A stretch of 64,000 nucleotides of DNA from an uncultured Bacteroidota bacterium (GTDB lineage: Bacteria > Bacteroidota > Bacteroidia > Chitinophagales > Chitinophagaceae), in contig CAIRES010000017.1 in the NCBI GenBank assembly GCA_903877645.1, positions 41,497-105,496 of the forward strand. The letters run 5' to 3'. Under the pieces are notes generated by a model. The model ran no database searches. It saw nothing but the letters and a program-made list of their open reading frames with translations, and had not been told where the DNA came from. Positions 42,548 through 52,208 of the stretch are shown piece after piece. The position numbers were made by a program, and so were the translations under genes. Numbering within the stretch: the first letter of the stretch is position 1; each line of letters opens with the position of its first letter.

Positions 42548-43252
42548 CTATTTACCTGTTTTATCGCCGGTTGCAGGATGTTTGGCCCTTTTTATCAAAT
42601 TCCATTTTATACCTGCGTTCACCAGGTAGGCAGAATTGCGCTGCGTTGCTGTACCTGTAATATTGCCGGGTGTTTTGTAAAAGTTAGTGAGCATATATAG
42701 TGCCTCGGGGGATATTACGATGCTGATCTTCTTACTCACGCTGAATTCAGCGTTTAGCCGAACCGATCCGAATATGCTGAACTGATCATAACCCTCCTTG
42801 AAATTGTCGATGTGTTGCACGGTTGATGTCCCAATCTCTTGGGCTGTTGCATATAGGTTATAAGATATTTCAGGGCCTATGGTCGGTGTTATCTTCATTT
42901 TCTTTCCGATGTCAAAACGGTAGCCGGCATAAAATGGAAACGTAAGGTGGTAATAATACCAGTAGTATTTGGAGTAAGCAGTTGGTAGTCCGCTATAATA
43001 GGAGCTAAGTGAATTTTCATACCCGGTACGCAAAAAGGAGATTCCTGCTCCCCAGACAACGCGGCCTGAAGATTTGCCAACCGTGATTTGATATTGATAA
43101 GCCATCACATTCGTTGATTGTGGAGTTATGCCCACAGAGTTCTTGACGTGAACACTAGTGATACCTAACCCTACTTCAGGTTGCAGGAAAATAGTTTGAG
43201 CATTGCCTTGCATAGTCGCGCAAAGAAGGATCAATAAAAGAAATGGGCGCAT
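42548..43252 (-). CDS. Small outer-membrane beta-barrel protein (paralog 1)
   Basis: A 234-residue protein: signal peptide 1-18 (FLLLILLCATMQGNA), then amphipathic strands in the style of PorT/OmpW-like eight-stranded barrels (ITVGKSSGRVVWGAGISFLRTGYENSL, FPFYAGYRFDIGKKMKITPTIGPEISYNL, SIVISPEALYMLTNF). It aligns with the gene at 43446 (shared IGLSYLTTGYE-like and GxRFxxGxKxxxxPxxGxExSYNL blocks), so the two are tandem paralogs. The tail is basic and short. Function unknown. Confidence 0.8.
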   Translation of the reverse strand: MRPFLLLILLCATMQGNAQTIFLQPEVGLGITSVHVKNSVGITPQSTNVMAYQYQITVGKSSGRVVWGAGISFLRTGYENSLSSYYSGLPTAYSKYYWYYYHLTFPFYAGYRFDIGKKMKITPTIGPEISYNLYATAQEIGTSTVQHIDNFKEGYDQFSIFGSVRLNAEFSVSKKISIVISPEALYMLTNFYKTPGNITGTATQRNSAYLVNAGIKWNLIKRAKHPATGDKTGK

Positions 43253-43445
43253 AAGGAGTTGTTCGGCGGATTAAAAGTAGCAATATTTTTAAAATGAACA
43301 ATCGTCCCGCAGCATCGATTGTTTGTTTGCTTAGACAAAGCCAAGCGCGATCAGCCTGCCTTCCAGACCTATAAGGATCAGTCGGAACATATCTTTACAT
43401 TACACACTAATATAATTAGTGCGCTCTCGGAAAAGGCCCAAAGGA

Positions 43446-44195
43446 CTATTGCTTTGTTTTTTTTTGTTCGGTTTGCTCCGTACTCATTAGTGATTTTTTA
43501 TTGCCTTTCTGTGTTTTGCGAGTGGCAAAGTCCCATTTTATGCCGGCATTAAATAAATAAGCATAGTTGTTTTCATCAGGATAGTAGGTGGCGTTGCCAC
43601 GTTTATGTACAATATCGGTTATGGTATAAATTGCTTCAGGGCCTGCAACCAGGGATAACTTTCTAGAAAAGCGATACTCTATACCTATTTGTGCGCTAGC
43701 AAAGAAATTAGACGAACTGTAGTTCTTACCGAATTCCTCTCCTTTTTGATTGGATGTGCTGTCGTTGGTATGCTGCTGCCGGGCTAAGTTATAAGATAGC
43801 TCGACACCTACGGCGGGTACAACAGCAAGTTTTTCACCAAACCGGAAACGATAACCAATGGAAAAAGGTAACGTAAGATGCGTGAAGTATTCGTACAGAG
43901 GGCCTTGTCTCAATCCAAGGGATGCAGCATCGGAGGAAGAAAGATCCCGTTCATATCCGGTAGTAAGGTAGCTTAACCCTATAGATATTTGCACATTGGC
44001 GATTCGGTAACCAATATTGCCCTGCACATGGCGGCCAACAACAGGGTTGGTTTTAATAATTGCAGTCGTATATGGCTCCCGGTTTCTCGCATTACTGAAG
44101 CCGATACCGTACTGTATGCTGGCGAAATCCACATCCTGGGCGAAAAGGCTCTCAGAAAGAAAAAATGAAAGGAAGATGATCACATATGCTTTCAT
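43446..44195 (-). CDS. Small outer-membrane beta-barrel protein (paralog 2)
   Basis: A 249-residue protein with a signal peptide (VIIFLSFFLSESLFA, about 1-19) and barrel strands (VQISIGLSYLTTGYERDLSS, LPFSIGYRFRFGEKLAVVPAVGVELSYNL, KLSLVAGPEAIYTITD). The C-terminal GIKWDFATRKTQKGNKK resembles that of the downstream paralog (GIKWNLIKR), followed by a Lys/Thr/Gln-rich tail. About 190 nt separate the pair; a short dyad (AACAATCG 43297-43304 with CGATTGTT 43316-43323) lies between. Function unknown. Confidence 0.8.
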   Translation of the reverse strand: MKAYVIIFLSFFLSESLFAQDVDFASIQYGIGFSNARNREPYTTAIIKTNPVVGRHVQGNIGYRIANVQISIGLSYLTTGYERDLSSSDAASLGLRQGPLYEYFTHLTLPFSIGYRFRFGEKLAVVPAVGVELSYNLARQQHTNDSTSNQKGEEFGKNYSSSNFFASAQIGIEYRFSRKLSLVAGPEAIYTITDIVHKRGNATYYPDENNYAYLFNAGIKWDFATRKTQKGNKKSLMSTEQTEQKKTKQ

Positions 44196-44291
44196 ATAAT
44201 TAGATTTTTATCAAAGTAACAGTAAAAAGGAAGATTATATTGTCTTTAGCTAAATATTTTTTTACTTTCACCAGTACTTAAATCAAAATTT

Positions 44292-47234
44292 ATGAAGAGA
44301 AGTAAGATCATTTCAGGCTTTTTGTTCCTGTTGTTAAGTTCGGTTGCTGCCTTTGCAAAGACCACAGACAGCAAATATGAGTGGAGTGAAGGCAAGTCTG
44401 CCGGTTACTCTTACAAATTTGTAACCAACGACCCGATGAAGACGCGCTTCTACAAGTTGCCAAATGGTCTTACTGTCATCCTCAGCCCTACCAGCAAGGA
44501 GCCGCGCATGCACTTTTACATTGCCACTAAGGCGGGTAGCAAAACTGACCCTGCTGATCACACTGGCCTTGCGCACTACCTCGAGCACATGATGTTCAAA
44601 GGAACACAAAACTATGGTTCGCTCGACTGGGCTAAAGAAAAACCCTGGCTCGATAAGATCGACGCCCTCTATGAAGAGTACAATCACACTAAAGATGAAG
44701 CTAAACGTAAGGAAATATATCATCGCATAGATTCCACATCCGGGGTAGCGGCAAAATTTGCTATCGCGAATGAGTACGACAAAATGATGTCTTCTATAGG
44801 TGCTAAAGGCACCAATGCCTTTACTTCTTTTGAGCAAACCGTATACACCGAGGACATCCCGTCTAATGCGGTAGATAAATTCCTCAAAGTGCAGTCTGAG
44901 CGGTTCAGAGATCCTGTTTTCCGTATCTTCCATACCGAGCTCGAAGCTGTATACGAAGAAAAGAACCGCGGCCTGGATAGCGATCCCCGCAAGGTAAATG
45001 AACTGATGCTCGCTAATCTGTTCCTCAACCACAACTATGGCAGGCAAACAACCATCGGCACCATTGAGCACCTCAAAAACCCATCCCTGCTCGAGATCCG
45101 TAAGTATTTCAACACCTACTACGTACCCAACAACATGGGCGTTATCGTGTCCGGAGATTTTGACCCGGATGTAATGATCAAAAAAGTAGACCAATACTTC
45201 TCCGTTCTACAGCAGAAGGCGGTGCCTAAATACACCTTCAGGCCTGAGGTGCCGATCACCGCTCCTGTTACTAAAGAAGTATATGGCCCCGATGCCGAGT
45301 TTGTTTCTATCGGCTACCGCCTGCCGGGTGTACATTCTAAAGATGCCTTGCTTTGTGATCTCGTAGGCCAGGTACTCACCAATGGCCGCGCCGGCCTTAT
45401 CGACCTCAATCTCGTGAAGAAGCAAAAACTGCTCCGCGCATCTGCCGGCACCGAGGTCCTCATCGACTACGGCTACATGGAATTGCAGGGCACACCTACC
45501 ACCGGCCAGAACCTGGAAGAGGTAAAGAAGCTCATGCTCGGTGAGATAGAGAACCTTAAAAAAGGAAACTTTGACGACGACCTGCTGGTATCAATTGTCA
45601 ACAACCAGAAGAAGGCTATGATGCAGCAGAACGAAAAATACGGTTCACGCGCATCTGCCCTTATGGGTGCCTTCACCGGCGAAGAAGACTGGCTCGATGA
45701 TGTGGCTTATACCGACCGCCTCTCCAAGCTCACCAAGAAGGACATCATGGACTTTGCCAACAAATACTTTGCCGAGAACTACGTAGTAGTATACAAGCGC
45801 AAAGGCGAAGACAAGAATGTGGTAAAGGTGGTAAAGCCACCCATCACCCCGGTAGAAACAAACACTAACTCCCAGTCTCCTTTCGTTAAAAACATCATCA
45901 ACATGCCTGTTGATCCGGTTAAGCCGGTTTGGGTAGACTACGATAAAGATCTCGTAAAAGGCAATGCAGGCCCTGCGCAGATACTTTATGTGCACAACGA
46001 CGAGAATGGCCTCTTCCGCCTGTCTTACCGTTTTAAGATCGGCACCTGGAACGATAAAAAGCTCTCTATTGCCGCACAGTACCTGCAATTCCTCGGTACG
46101 GACAGTAAAAGCGCCGAAGATTTCTCCAAAGAGTTTTACAAGCTCGCCTGCAGCTTCAATATGAGGGCCGACAATGAATACACCATCATCAGCCTCGAAG
46201 GCCTGCAGGAAAACTTTACTGCGGCTATCGGCCTTTTAGAGAACCTGCTCACCAACTGTAAAGCCGATGATGAGGCACTCGCTGCACTTAAGGGCCGCAT
46301 CACAAAAAGCAGGGCAGATGCCAAAAACAACAAAGGTGCTATCATGAGTGGCCTCGTAAGCTATGCCCGCTATGGCAAAGACAATCCTTTTAATAACGTA
46401 CTGAGCAACGACGAGCTGATGAGCATTACCAGCGCCGACCTGGTAGGCCTGCTGCACGGCCTGTCTGACTACAGCCACCGCATCATCTATTACGGCCCCA
46501 TGTCTCTTACGGCCTTATCTGCCCAGATGGCTACTGCCCACAAAATGCCGGCGATGTTCAAACCCGCCCCTGCTGCCAAGGTGTATACCTTCACTACACA
46601 AACTCAGAACAACGTACTCTTTGCCGACTACGACATGGTGCAAAGCGAGATCCGATGGGTAAGGAACATACCCGGTTACGACCCCGCCAAACAACCCGCT
46701 ATCGATATGTTCAACAACTACTTTGGCGGCAACATGGGCGCTATCGTTTTCCAGACCATCCGCGAGAGCAAGGCATTGGCTTATTCTACCAACTCCTATG
46801 TAGCTGCGCCGGATAAAAAGGAAGACCCTTATTACATCTCTGCCTACGTAGGCTGCCAGGCCGATAAGTTCAATGATGCCACCAAGGCCATGAATGAATT
46901 GCTGAACGACCTGCCCTCTGTAGAAAACAACATGCAGGCTGCCCGCTCCGGACTGAAGAAAGATATCGAGACCGAGCGCATCACCGAAGACGGTATTATC
47001 TACAACTACCTCGCTGCCGAGCGCAAGGGGCTGAACGAAGACATCCGCAAGAGCATCTATGAAAATGCTGATAAGCTCACCTATTCCGACCTCAAAAAGT
47101 TCCATGCTGATAATATGGCCAATAAGCCATACACCTATTGCATTGTCGCCTCAGAGAAAAAGCTGAACCCGGACGACGTACAAAAACTGGGCGTGGTGAA
47201 TAAAGTATCACTTACAGATATTTTTGGATATTAA
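44292..47234 (+). CDS. M16 family zinc metallopeptidase (two-repeat pitrilysin type)
   Basis: A 980-residue exported peptidase. Signal peptide about 1-22 (GFLFLLLSSVAAFA). The first M16 domain carries the inverted zinc motif HYLEH (His95, Glu98, His99) with the third ligand in LEAVYEEKNRGLD near 216-228. The second, inactive half (about 560-980) includes QSEIRWVRN and VFQTIRESKALAYSTNSYV, the substrate-binding Arg/Tyr region. Length fits periplasmic or secreted pitrilysin-like enzymes of Bacteroidetes; they degrade peptides. A very strong terminator follows, so it is a single-gene unit. Confidence 0.94.
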   Translation: MKRSKIISGFLFLLLSSVAAFAKTTDSKYEWSEGKSAGYSYKFVTNDPMKTRFYKLPNGLTVILSPTSKEPRMHFYIATKAGSKTDPADHTGLAHYLEHMMFKGTQNYGSLDWAKEKPWLDKIDALYEEYNHTKDEAKRKEIYHRIDSTSGVAAKFAIANEYDKMMSSIGAKGTNAFTSFEQTVYTEDIPSNAVDKFLKVQSERFRDPVFRIFHTELEAVYEEKNRGLDSDPRKVNELMLANLFLNHNYGRQTTIGTIEHLKNPSLLEIRKYFNTYYVPNNMGVIVSGDFDPDVMIKKVDQYFSVLQQKAVPKYTFRPEVPITAPVTKEVYGPDAEFVSIGYRLPGVHSKDALLCDLVGQVLTNGRAGLIDLNLVKKQKLLRASAGTEVLIDYGYMELQGTPTTGQNLEEVKKLMLGEIENLKKGNFDDDLLVSIVNNQKKAMMQQNEKYGSRASALMGAFTGEEDWLDDVAYTDRLSKLTKKDIMDFANKYFAENYVVVYKRKGEDKNVVKVVKPPITPVETNTNSQSPFVKNIINMPVDPVKPVWVDYDKDLVKGNAGPAQILYVHNDENGLFRLSYRFKIGTWNDKKLSIAAQYLQFLGTDSKSAEDFSKEFYKLACSFNMRADNEYTIISLEGLQENFTAAIGLLENLLTNCKADDEALAALKGRITKSRADAKNNKGAIMSGLVSYARYGKDNPFNNVLSNDELMSITSADLVGLLHGLSDYSHRIIYYGPMSLTALSAQMATAHKMPAMFKPAPAAKVYTFTTQTQNNVLFADYDMVQSEIRWVRNIPGYDPAKQPAIDMFNNYFGGNMGAIVFQTIRESKALAYSTNSYVAAPDKKEDPYYISAYVGCQADKFNDATKAMNELLNDLPSVENNMQAARSGLKKDIETERITEDGIIYNYLAAERKGLNEDIRKSIYENADKLTYSDLKKFHADNMANKPYTYCIVASEKKLNPDDVQKLGVVNKVSLTDIFGY

Positions 47235-47252
47235 TATTCGCTATCATTCTTT

Positions 47253-47283
47253 AATGGGCTGTTTCGCTACGAAACAGCCCATT
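47253..47283. terminator. Strong terminator after the M16 peptidase gene
   Basis: A perfect 14-bp stem, AATGGGCTGTTTCG (47253-47266) and complement (47270-47283), with a 3-nt CTA loop, followed by TTCTATT. Confidence 0.85.
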
Positions 47284-47292
47284 TTCTATTAT

Positions 47293-47368
47293 GGGAATTC
47301 CCCCTTGAGGCTTGGGTAGCGGGTGGCGATGGGGGTGGGGGGATGTAGCTTACACGATTTCATTACTT
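47293..47368 (+). repeat. Interspersed GAATTCCCCC...GGGGGATG repeat, copy B
   Basis: GGGAATTCCCCCTTGAGG, a G-rich middle, GGGGGGATG, and a diverged tail ending near GATTTCATTAC. Same family as copies A, C and D. Confidence 0.75.
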
Positions 47369-47428
47369 TTCAGTTAATTAAATATATTTGGAGCGCTTTT
47401 TGCTACTTATTATTATTCAACAGTAATG

Positions 47429-47444
47429 CAGGCCTTAAAGCCTG
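47429..47444. repeat. Short hairpin CAGGC-CTTAAA-GCCTG
   Basis: Five-bp arms around CTTAAA; resembles the short hairpins of the paired-hairpin repeats at 32133 and 36199 and may be a partial copy. It lies in the leader region of the surface-protein gene at 47547. Confidence 0.45.
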
Positions 47445-47546
47445 TTTTACCCAACAAAAAAATGTTTCACATTATAGTACGAAAAGATTATTTTTACACA
47501 AACTAATGCTGATCTGCCTGCGGGTGGAATAGTAAAACTTTTGCTT

Positions 47547-49184
47547 ATGATACGTAAACTTACACTTTTGTTCCTGCTTTGCTTTGGTCTCCATGGTATA
47601 GGCAATGCCCAAACTTTAGACTCTGTTACTATTTTTCTTCCTTTTGGTACAGATACTACCTGCCCTAGTCAGCAGCTCACCTTCACTGCTGTGCAAAGCA
47701 ATGATACTTTTTCCACTTCCACTTACCGGTGGTTCACCGATGGTACTTATACAGGTGTAAGCCAGGATACTTTTTACACCACTGCCCTTGTAGATGGCGA
47801 TAGTGTATGGTGTTGGATGTATTACACCAATTCTGCCGGCCTCGATAGTTTCCGGTCCAATACCATCATCGTGCATCGCAGCGATACCATTATGCCCAGG
47901 GTATATATGGCCCTCACTGTAGGTAGCAACCCTGGTTGTGGCTCTGCGCCGCTTACCTTTACCGCATTCCCGGTCAATGGCGGCAATGCTCCCCTTTATC
48001 AATGGATGATAGATCGCGCTCCGCTTTCCGGCGAAGACAGCAACACCATTACCCGTCATTTCGTTACCGGCGATACCGTTTCTTGCCAGGTGGTGTCCAA
48101 CTCTCCTTGCCTCGGCGGATACAACGATACGGTTATCTCCAACTACATTGTTATCTTCCACGATTCGCTCAACCCATCTATTTCGGTCATTGACTCCCTC
48201 AACCCGATTTGTGCAACTGAGTTCGACACTTTTGCAGCTGCTTATATCAATGCCGGTATAGGCGCATCGCTCAGTTGGTATGTGGATAGCACGCTCATAA
48301 CCGGTGTCCTGGGCCCTGTGTATATCACCAACACCCTGCACGATCATGATGTGGTGTATTGCGTGCTCAATGCGCCTGATCCATGTGTCATCAACCACAC
48401 TACTGTTTCTAATGTCATCACCATGACGGTAATACCCAATGCCGCCTCATCTGCTTATGTGATCATGACACATGGCGCCAACCCAAGTTGCCTTGATTCC
48501 CCGGTTACATTTACTCCCTACTATGCCAATTTCGGTACAGCTCCTTCATACGAATGGTACATCAATGGCATACCTGTTTCTACCGACAGTGTGCTCGATA
48601 CCTTCTTTAGCAACAATGACATCGTATCGTTCAAAGTGAAGGCAACTGATGATGGCTGTTATGCACATGATTCCATATTCACTACGCCTATACTCATGAT
48701 CCGCGATAGCACACCACCTACACCATTGTTGTCGCTCATAGGCAACCAACTGGTGGTGAACAACGGGGGCAACTACCAGTGGTACCTCGATTCTAATCTC
48801 ATCGTAGGCGCTATCAACCAGACCTTTCACCCGAGCAGCGAAGGCTACTACTATGTGATCAAAGACAGCGCGGGCTGCCCTTCTATACACTCCAATGTGC
48901 TGTATATCTCCCTGCTCGATGTGAAGAACATCGCATCAGCCGGCGCCGTGAAGATATATCCTAACCCCGCATCAGGCACACTGAATCTGGAATGGGGTAC
49001 TGCCGTGGCCAATATGAAGATGGACATGTACAACATCATAGGCCAGGCAGTATTGCACGAAGACATCAATGGTCAGAGCCACCACGAGACCGACCTCTCC
49101 CGCCTGCCCGAGGGCAACTACATGGTAGTGCTGCAAGACAGCAATGGCAACAAAGCCACCTTCAAAATTTACCACAACCAATAA
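47547..49184 (+). CDS. Large secreted protein with Ig-like repeats and T9SS type A sorting domain
   Basis: About 545 residues from the ATG at 47547; a TTG two codons earlier overlaps a -7-like box. Signal peptide about 1-22 (LTLLFLLCFGLHGIGNA). Four to five Ig-like units of about 85 residues follow, each with a SNPGC..PLTFTA.. opening, a YxWxxD/NG strand and a DSVxCxV strand (for example CGSAPLTFTAFPVNGG, LYQWMIDRAPL, GDTVSCQVVS). Cys pairs are spaced for intradomain disulphides. The C-terminal about 80 residues are a type A sorting signal (KIYPNPASGTLNLEW ... GNYMVVLQDSNGNKATFKIYH). Probably a cell-surface adhesin or structural protein. Confidence 0.85.
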   Translation: MIRKLTLLFLLCFGLHGIGNAQTLDSVTIFLPFGTDTTCPSQQLTFTAVQSNDTFSTSTYRWFTDGTYTGVSQDTFYTTALVDGDSVWCWMYYTNSAGLDSFRSNTIIVHRSDTIMPRVYMALTVGSNPGCGSAPLTFTAFPVNGGNAPLYQWMIDRAPLSGEDSNTITRHFVTGDTVSCQVVSNSPCLGGYNDTVISNYIVIFHDSLNPSISVIDSLNPICATEFDTFAAAYINAGIGASLSWYVDSTLITGVLGPVYITNTLHDHDVVYCVLNAPDPCVINHTTVSNVITMTVIPNAASSAYVIMTHGANPSCLDSPVTFTPYYANFGTAPSYEWYINGIPVSTDSVLDTFFSNNDIVSFKVKATDDGCYAHDSIFTTPILMIRDSTPPTPLLSLIGNQLVVNNGGNYQWYLDSNLIVGAINQTFHPSSEGYYYVIKDSAGCPSIHSNVLYISLLDVKNIASAGAVKIYPNPASGTLNLEWGTAVANMKMDMYNIIGQAVLHEDINGQSHHETDLSRLPEGNYMVVLQDSNGNKATFKIYHNQ

Positions 49185-49208
49185 TCAGATACCTCATATA
49201 CATTTTGC

Positions 49209-49240
49209 AAAGCCGCCCTTTTTGGCGGCTTTGTTCATTT
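49209..49240 (+). terminator. Terminator after the Ig-repeat surface protein
   Basis: Nine-bp stem AAAGCCGCC (49209-49217) with GGCGGCTTT (49224-49232), 6-nt loop, followed by GTTCATTTT. Confidence 0.8.
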
Positions 49241-49253
49241 TGGGGGAATTGCT

Positions 49254-49400
49254 TTATAATATACCGCTATCAAAAATGCCAAATTGCTAAATTGGTACTA
49301 CATACCCGCAATGGGAATTCCCCTTGCGGGTGGGCTTGTGCGGTGGCGAAGGGCCGGGGGGGATGTTTATTGAATAATATGGATAGCGGCTCATTATTAG
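49254..49400 (+). repeat. Interspersed GAATTCCCCC...GGGGGATG repeat, copy C (long form)
   Basis: Starts at TATAATATACCGCTATCAAAAAT, passes AATTGCTAAATT, the GGGAATTCCCC and GGGGGGGATG core, and the tail AATAATATGGATAGCGGCTCATTATTA. The upstream half is shared only with copy D (55731). Confidence 0.8.
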
Positions 49401-49495
49401 CCCTGAAAGGACACAATAAATCACAATAGCTGTTCAAATACATGCTACATTCTGCTCATTCCGCAAATTCTGTAAATTCTGATTCAGACCTCTCT

Positions 49496-50158
49496 CTACC
49501 CGATCAGCCCCAACTGTATCGCCGTCTTCACCATAGCTGCGGCATTCTTGGCACCCAGCTTCATCAGCAGGCTCAGTCGGTGGTTGTCCACCGTTCTTTT
49601 GCTCAGGAATAGCTGGTCTGCTATCTGCTGGCTCGTCAGGTTTTGGGCTATAAGTTGCAGCACCTCTTTTTCCCTGCGGGAGAGTACAGGTGTGGCAGCC
49701 GTCTGCTTTTTGGCTTGCAGCGTATCCTGTAGCACCTTTTCCTTCAGCGATGCCTCCAGGTATTGCCCGCCCTGGTACAGCACCCTGATGGCTTCCAGCA
49801 ATATATCCTCGCGTGTGGTTTTAAGAATATAGCCATGCACACCCTTGCGCAGCATGTTCTTAATGTAGTAAACATTGTCCTGGTTAGTAAGCGCCAGCAT
49901 GCGCACCGTTGGGTATTGCGCACTGATGATCTCTGCCAGTTCATCACCCGTTTGCCCCGGCATTTGTATGTCCAGCAGCAGCACATCGGGCTGTTGGGCC
50001 GTCAACCCTTTCAGTAGCTCCCTGCCATTGGTATAGCTCGCTATCACCTCCATGTCCGCGCTGTTGGCCAGTATGTGGTGCAAGCCGTTGATCACCAGCG
50101 GGTGGTCATCAGCTATGGCTACACGTATCAGCGCGGCATTATTTTTCTTAGGCGTCAT
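49496..50158 (-). CDS. NarL/FixJ-type response regulator
   Basis: A 220-residue regulator. Receiver: acidic residues in IADDHPL near 16-21, phosphoacceptor Asp63 in DVLLLDIQMPGQ, Lys in YILKTTRED near 112. LuxR-type helix-turn-helix about 155-210 (LSRREKEVLQLIAQNLTSQQIADQLFLSKRTVDNHR). It overlaps the preceding kinase gene by 4 nt (ATGA), so the two are translated together. Confidence 0.95.
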   Translation of the reverse strand: MTPKKNNAALIRVAIADDHPLVINGLHHILANSADMEVIASYTNGRELLKGLTAQQPDVLLLDIQMPGQTGDELAEIISAQYPTVRMLALTNQDNVYYIKNMLRKGVHGYILKTTREDILLEAIRVLYQGGQYLEASLKEKVLQDTLQAKKQTAATPVLSRREKEVLQLIAQNLTSQQIADQLFLSKRTVDNHRLSLLMKLGAKNAAAMVKTAIQLGLIG

Positions 50159-52074
50159 GGCTGTGTGGTTAGGTCTATTTCTATAAATACGGTCGTCCCC
50201 TTTCCCGGTGCTGTTTCCAGCGTATAGTGTCCGTTCATGCTGCTTACCCTTGTTTGCAGGTTTTGCATCCCCATGCCCGTTCTCATGGCGTCCTTATCAA
50301 AGCCTCTGCCATTGTCTTCTACCGTCACTGTAAGTACTCGCCCGTGCATCATCAGTTGCACTAATGCCGTTGTAGCCTGTGCGTGTTGCACTATGTTGCG
50401 GAGTAACTCCTGCACTATACGGTACACATTCAGTTTCACATCAGCGCCAAGCAGCCCGAAGTCGCCCAGTGCCTGGAAGTCTATATGGAGTGTTCCATCT
50501 TTCTGCATCGAGTGGCAGTACGCGCTCACCGCCTCCGGCAGTGTTTGTTTCAGCAGCGTTTCCGGCATCAGGTTGTGTGCCGTCTTGCGCAGCTCTGTGC
50601 CCATATCATCCAGCAGGGCCAGTGCCTCGTTATAGGCGGGTACATTAGTCACATCTTCTTTGTCGTGGCGTACAGCCATTAGTCGCATCATGGCTGCCGA
50701 GAGCGTACCCCCTATGCCATCGTGCAATTCCCGTGCTATTCGTGCCCGCTCACTCTCCTCGCCCTGCACCATACTTTTTAGGTTGCCTATCGTGTTTTCC
50801 TTTTGCAGTGTTTTTATCTGCTCCGCCTGTAGCCGTTGCTTATGGCGGGCATTGCGGTATATCACCAGCAGCAGCAATGCCAGCAGCGCTATGCCGCCGC
50901 TCACAGCCGCTATCCATATATTCTTGCGGGTGATGTTGCTGTTCTGCGTTGCTATCTGCAACTGGCTCTGTGCTATCTGTTTATCTTTTTCGGCAGTCTG
51001 AAATTTTATATCGAGCTGGTTAATGGCTTTCGCTTTTTCCACGCTTATCAATGAATCTTTCAAAGCGTTCACTATGTCCGTGTAATCAAGTGCCTTTTGA
51101 TATTGACCGGTAGCCTTATATACTTCAATGAGCTTGACGTAGTATTTGATGTATTTATCTTTGAAATTGTGGGCTATCACTTCCTGTAGTGCTGTTACTA
51201 AAATAGTTTCGGCATCTTTATATTTATGCAGGTGGTACCACGCATCGCCAAGGGAATAAGATGCGTCGACCGCTATATAAGGAAATTTGTCGCGGGCAAT
51301 TGATATCGCTTGGAGGAGGCTGGAAACAGCTTTATTATAATCACCAGCTTCGATATAGGTTTTTCCCAGGTCGTTGTCGGCAATTGCCTCAAGGTCGGGC
51401 TTCGCTATTTTTCTGCCTATATCCCCTACTTCCATAAAATATTTCTGCGCGCTATCCGGCTGATGTAGGCTGTTGAAATATTCTCCCTTATAAGTATAGG
51501 TATTAGCCAACTGATAATATAATTTACCCTTCAACGAGACTCCTTCAGCTTCGTTAAAATAGCCTATAGCTCTTCCAGGCTGGTTTAGCCGCATATTGAC
51601 AAGCCCAAGACAATTATAGATATTGGCAGCAGAATTTGTAGGTGTTTCGCCCATCGCCTTTTTTTGCTCTCTCAGTGCTGTATAATAATATTCGGAAGCT
51701 TTGATATATTCGCCCTCATCAAAATAAGACTCCCCTATGTTTGCATAACACCACGCTACTGCATCTTTTTTAACACACTTGGCTGCCCAGGGCAAGGCTT
51801 TTATTGTTGTATTGCGGTACTGAACATAATCCTCCTTTTCAAAATATTTTATCCCTTTCGTCATCATCCCCATAAATGCCCCTTGTCCATAATTTGCCTT
51901 GATGCTTAGTTGTATCACTTTGTCAAATAATACAATTGCAGTGTCCGGGTTTAATTCCTTATAGGCAATATTCAAAAGGTGATTTATAGATGCCGTGTCA
52001 GACTTTAATTCCGTAGCATTTACCGTGCCGGCAAATAGAAGAAATAAGATGGGCAGGAAAAGGGCTGAACGCAT
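50155..52074 (-). CDS. TPR-type sensor histidine kinase (HisKA_3)
   Basis: A 639-residue sensor. Signal peptide 1-20 (LFLPILFLLFAGTVNA). Periplasmic TPRs about 95-345 (GEYIKASEYYYTALREQKK, GDYNKAVSSLLQAISIA). A coiled-coil stretch (KDKQIAQSQLQIATQNSNITRK) precedes one membrane helix at about 385-405. The HisKA_3 dimerisation domain has His451 in IARELHDGIGGTL, and the HATPase has VQELLRNIVQHAQA, VEDNGRGFD and GMGMQNLQTRV. Complete kinase; pairs with the regulator that follows. Same build as the ATPase-less TPR protein at 7085, but with the ATPase present. Confidence 0.94.
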   Translation of the reverse strand: MRSALFLPILFLLFAGTVNATELKSDTASINHLLNIAYKELNPDTAIVLFDKVIQLSIKANYGQGAFMGMMTKGIKYFEKEDYVQYRNTTIKALPWAAKCVKKDAVAWCYANIGESYFDEGEYIKASEYYYTALREQKKAMGETPTNSAANIYNCLGLVNMRLNQPGRAIGYFNEAEGVSLKGKLYYQLANTYTYKGEYFNSLHQPDSAQKYFMEVGDIGRKIAKPDLEAIADNDLGKTYIEAGDYNKAVSSLLQAISIARDKFPYIAVDASYSLGDAWYHLHKYKDAETILVTALQEVIAHNFKDKYIKYYVKLIEVYKATGQYQKALDYTDIVNALKDSLISVEKAKAINQLDIKFQTAEKDKQIAQSQLQIATQNSNITRKNIWIAAVSGGIALLALLLLVIYRNARHKQRLQAEQIKTLQKENTIGNLKSMVQGEESERARIARELHDGIGGTLSAAMMRLMAVRHDKEDVTNVPAYNEALALLDDMGTELRKTAHNLMPETLLKQTLPEAVSAYCHSMQKDGTLHIDFQALGDFGLLGADVKLNVYRIVQELLRNIVQHAQATTALVQLMMHGRVLTVTVEDNGRGFDKDAMRTGMGMQNLQTRVSSMNGHYTLETAPGKGTTVFIEIDLTTQP

Positions 52075-52118
52075 ATATGCTTATAATACCGAAATATACA
52101 AAAGGTACAACGAGCAGA

Positions 52119-52164
52119 TTAGGTATTTATACCTAATTTCAAAAGAGGTATTTATGCTAATTTG
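52119..52164. promoter_or_regulatory. Palindrome and direct repeat in the divergent promoter region
   Basis: Palindrome TTAGGTAT-TT-ATACCTAA at 52119-52136. The word AGGTATTTAT followed by CTAATTT occurs at 52121-52139 and again at 52146-52164, a 25-nt direct repeat. It lies between the kinase gene (52074, leftward) and the surface-protein gene, and is a candidate regulator site. Confidence 0.5.
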
Positions 52165-52181
52165 CAGCAATATAACGGACG

Positions 52182-52189
52182 TACTTTTA
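52182..52189 (+). promoter_or_regulatory. Near-consensus -7 box of the large surface-protein gene
   Basis: TACTTTTA, one mismatch to TAnnTTTG. If used, transcription would start at or after the first ATG (52191), which favours the ATG at 52209. Confidence 0.45.
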
Positions 52190-52208
52190 CATGAGTAAAA
52201 GACAAAAA

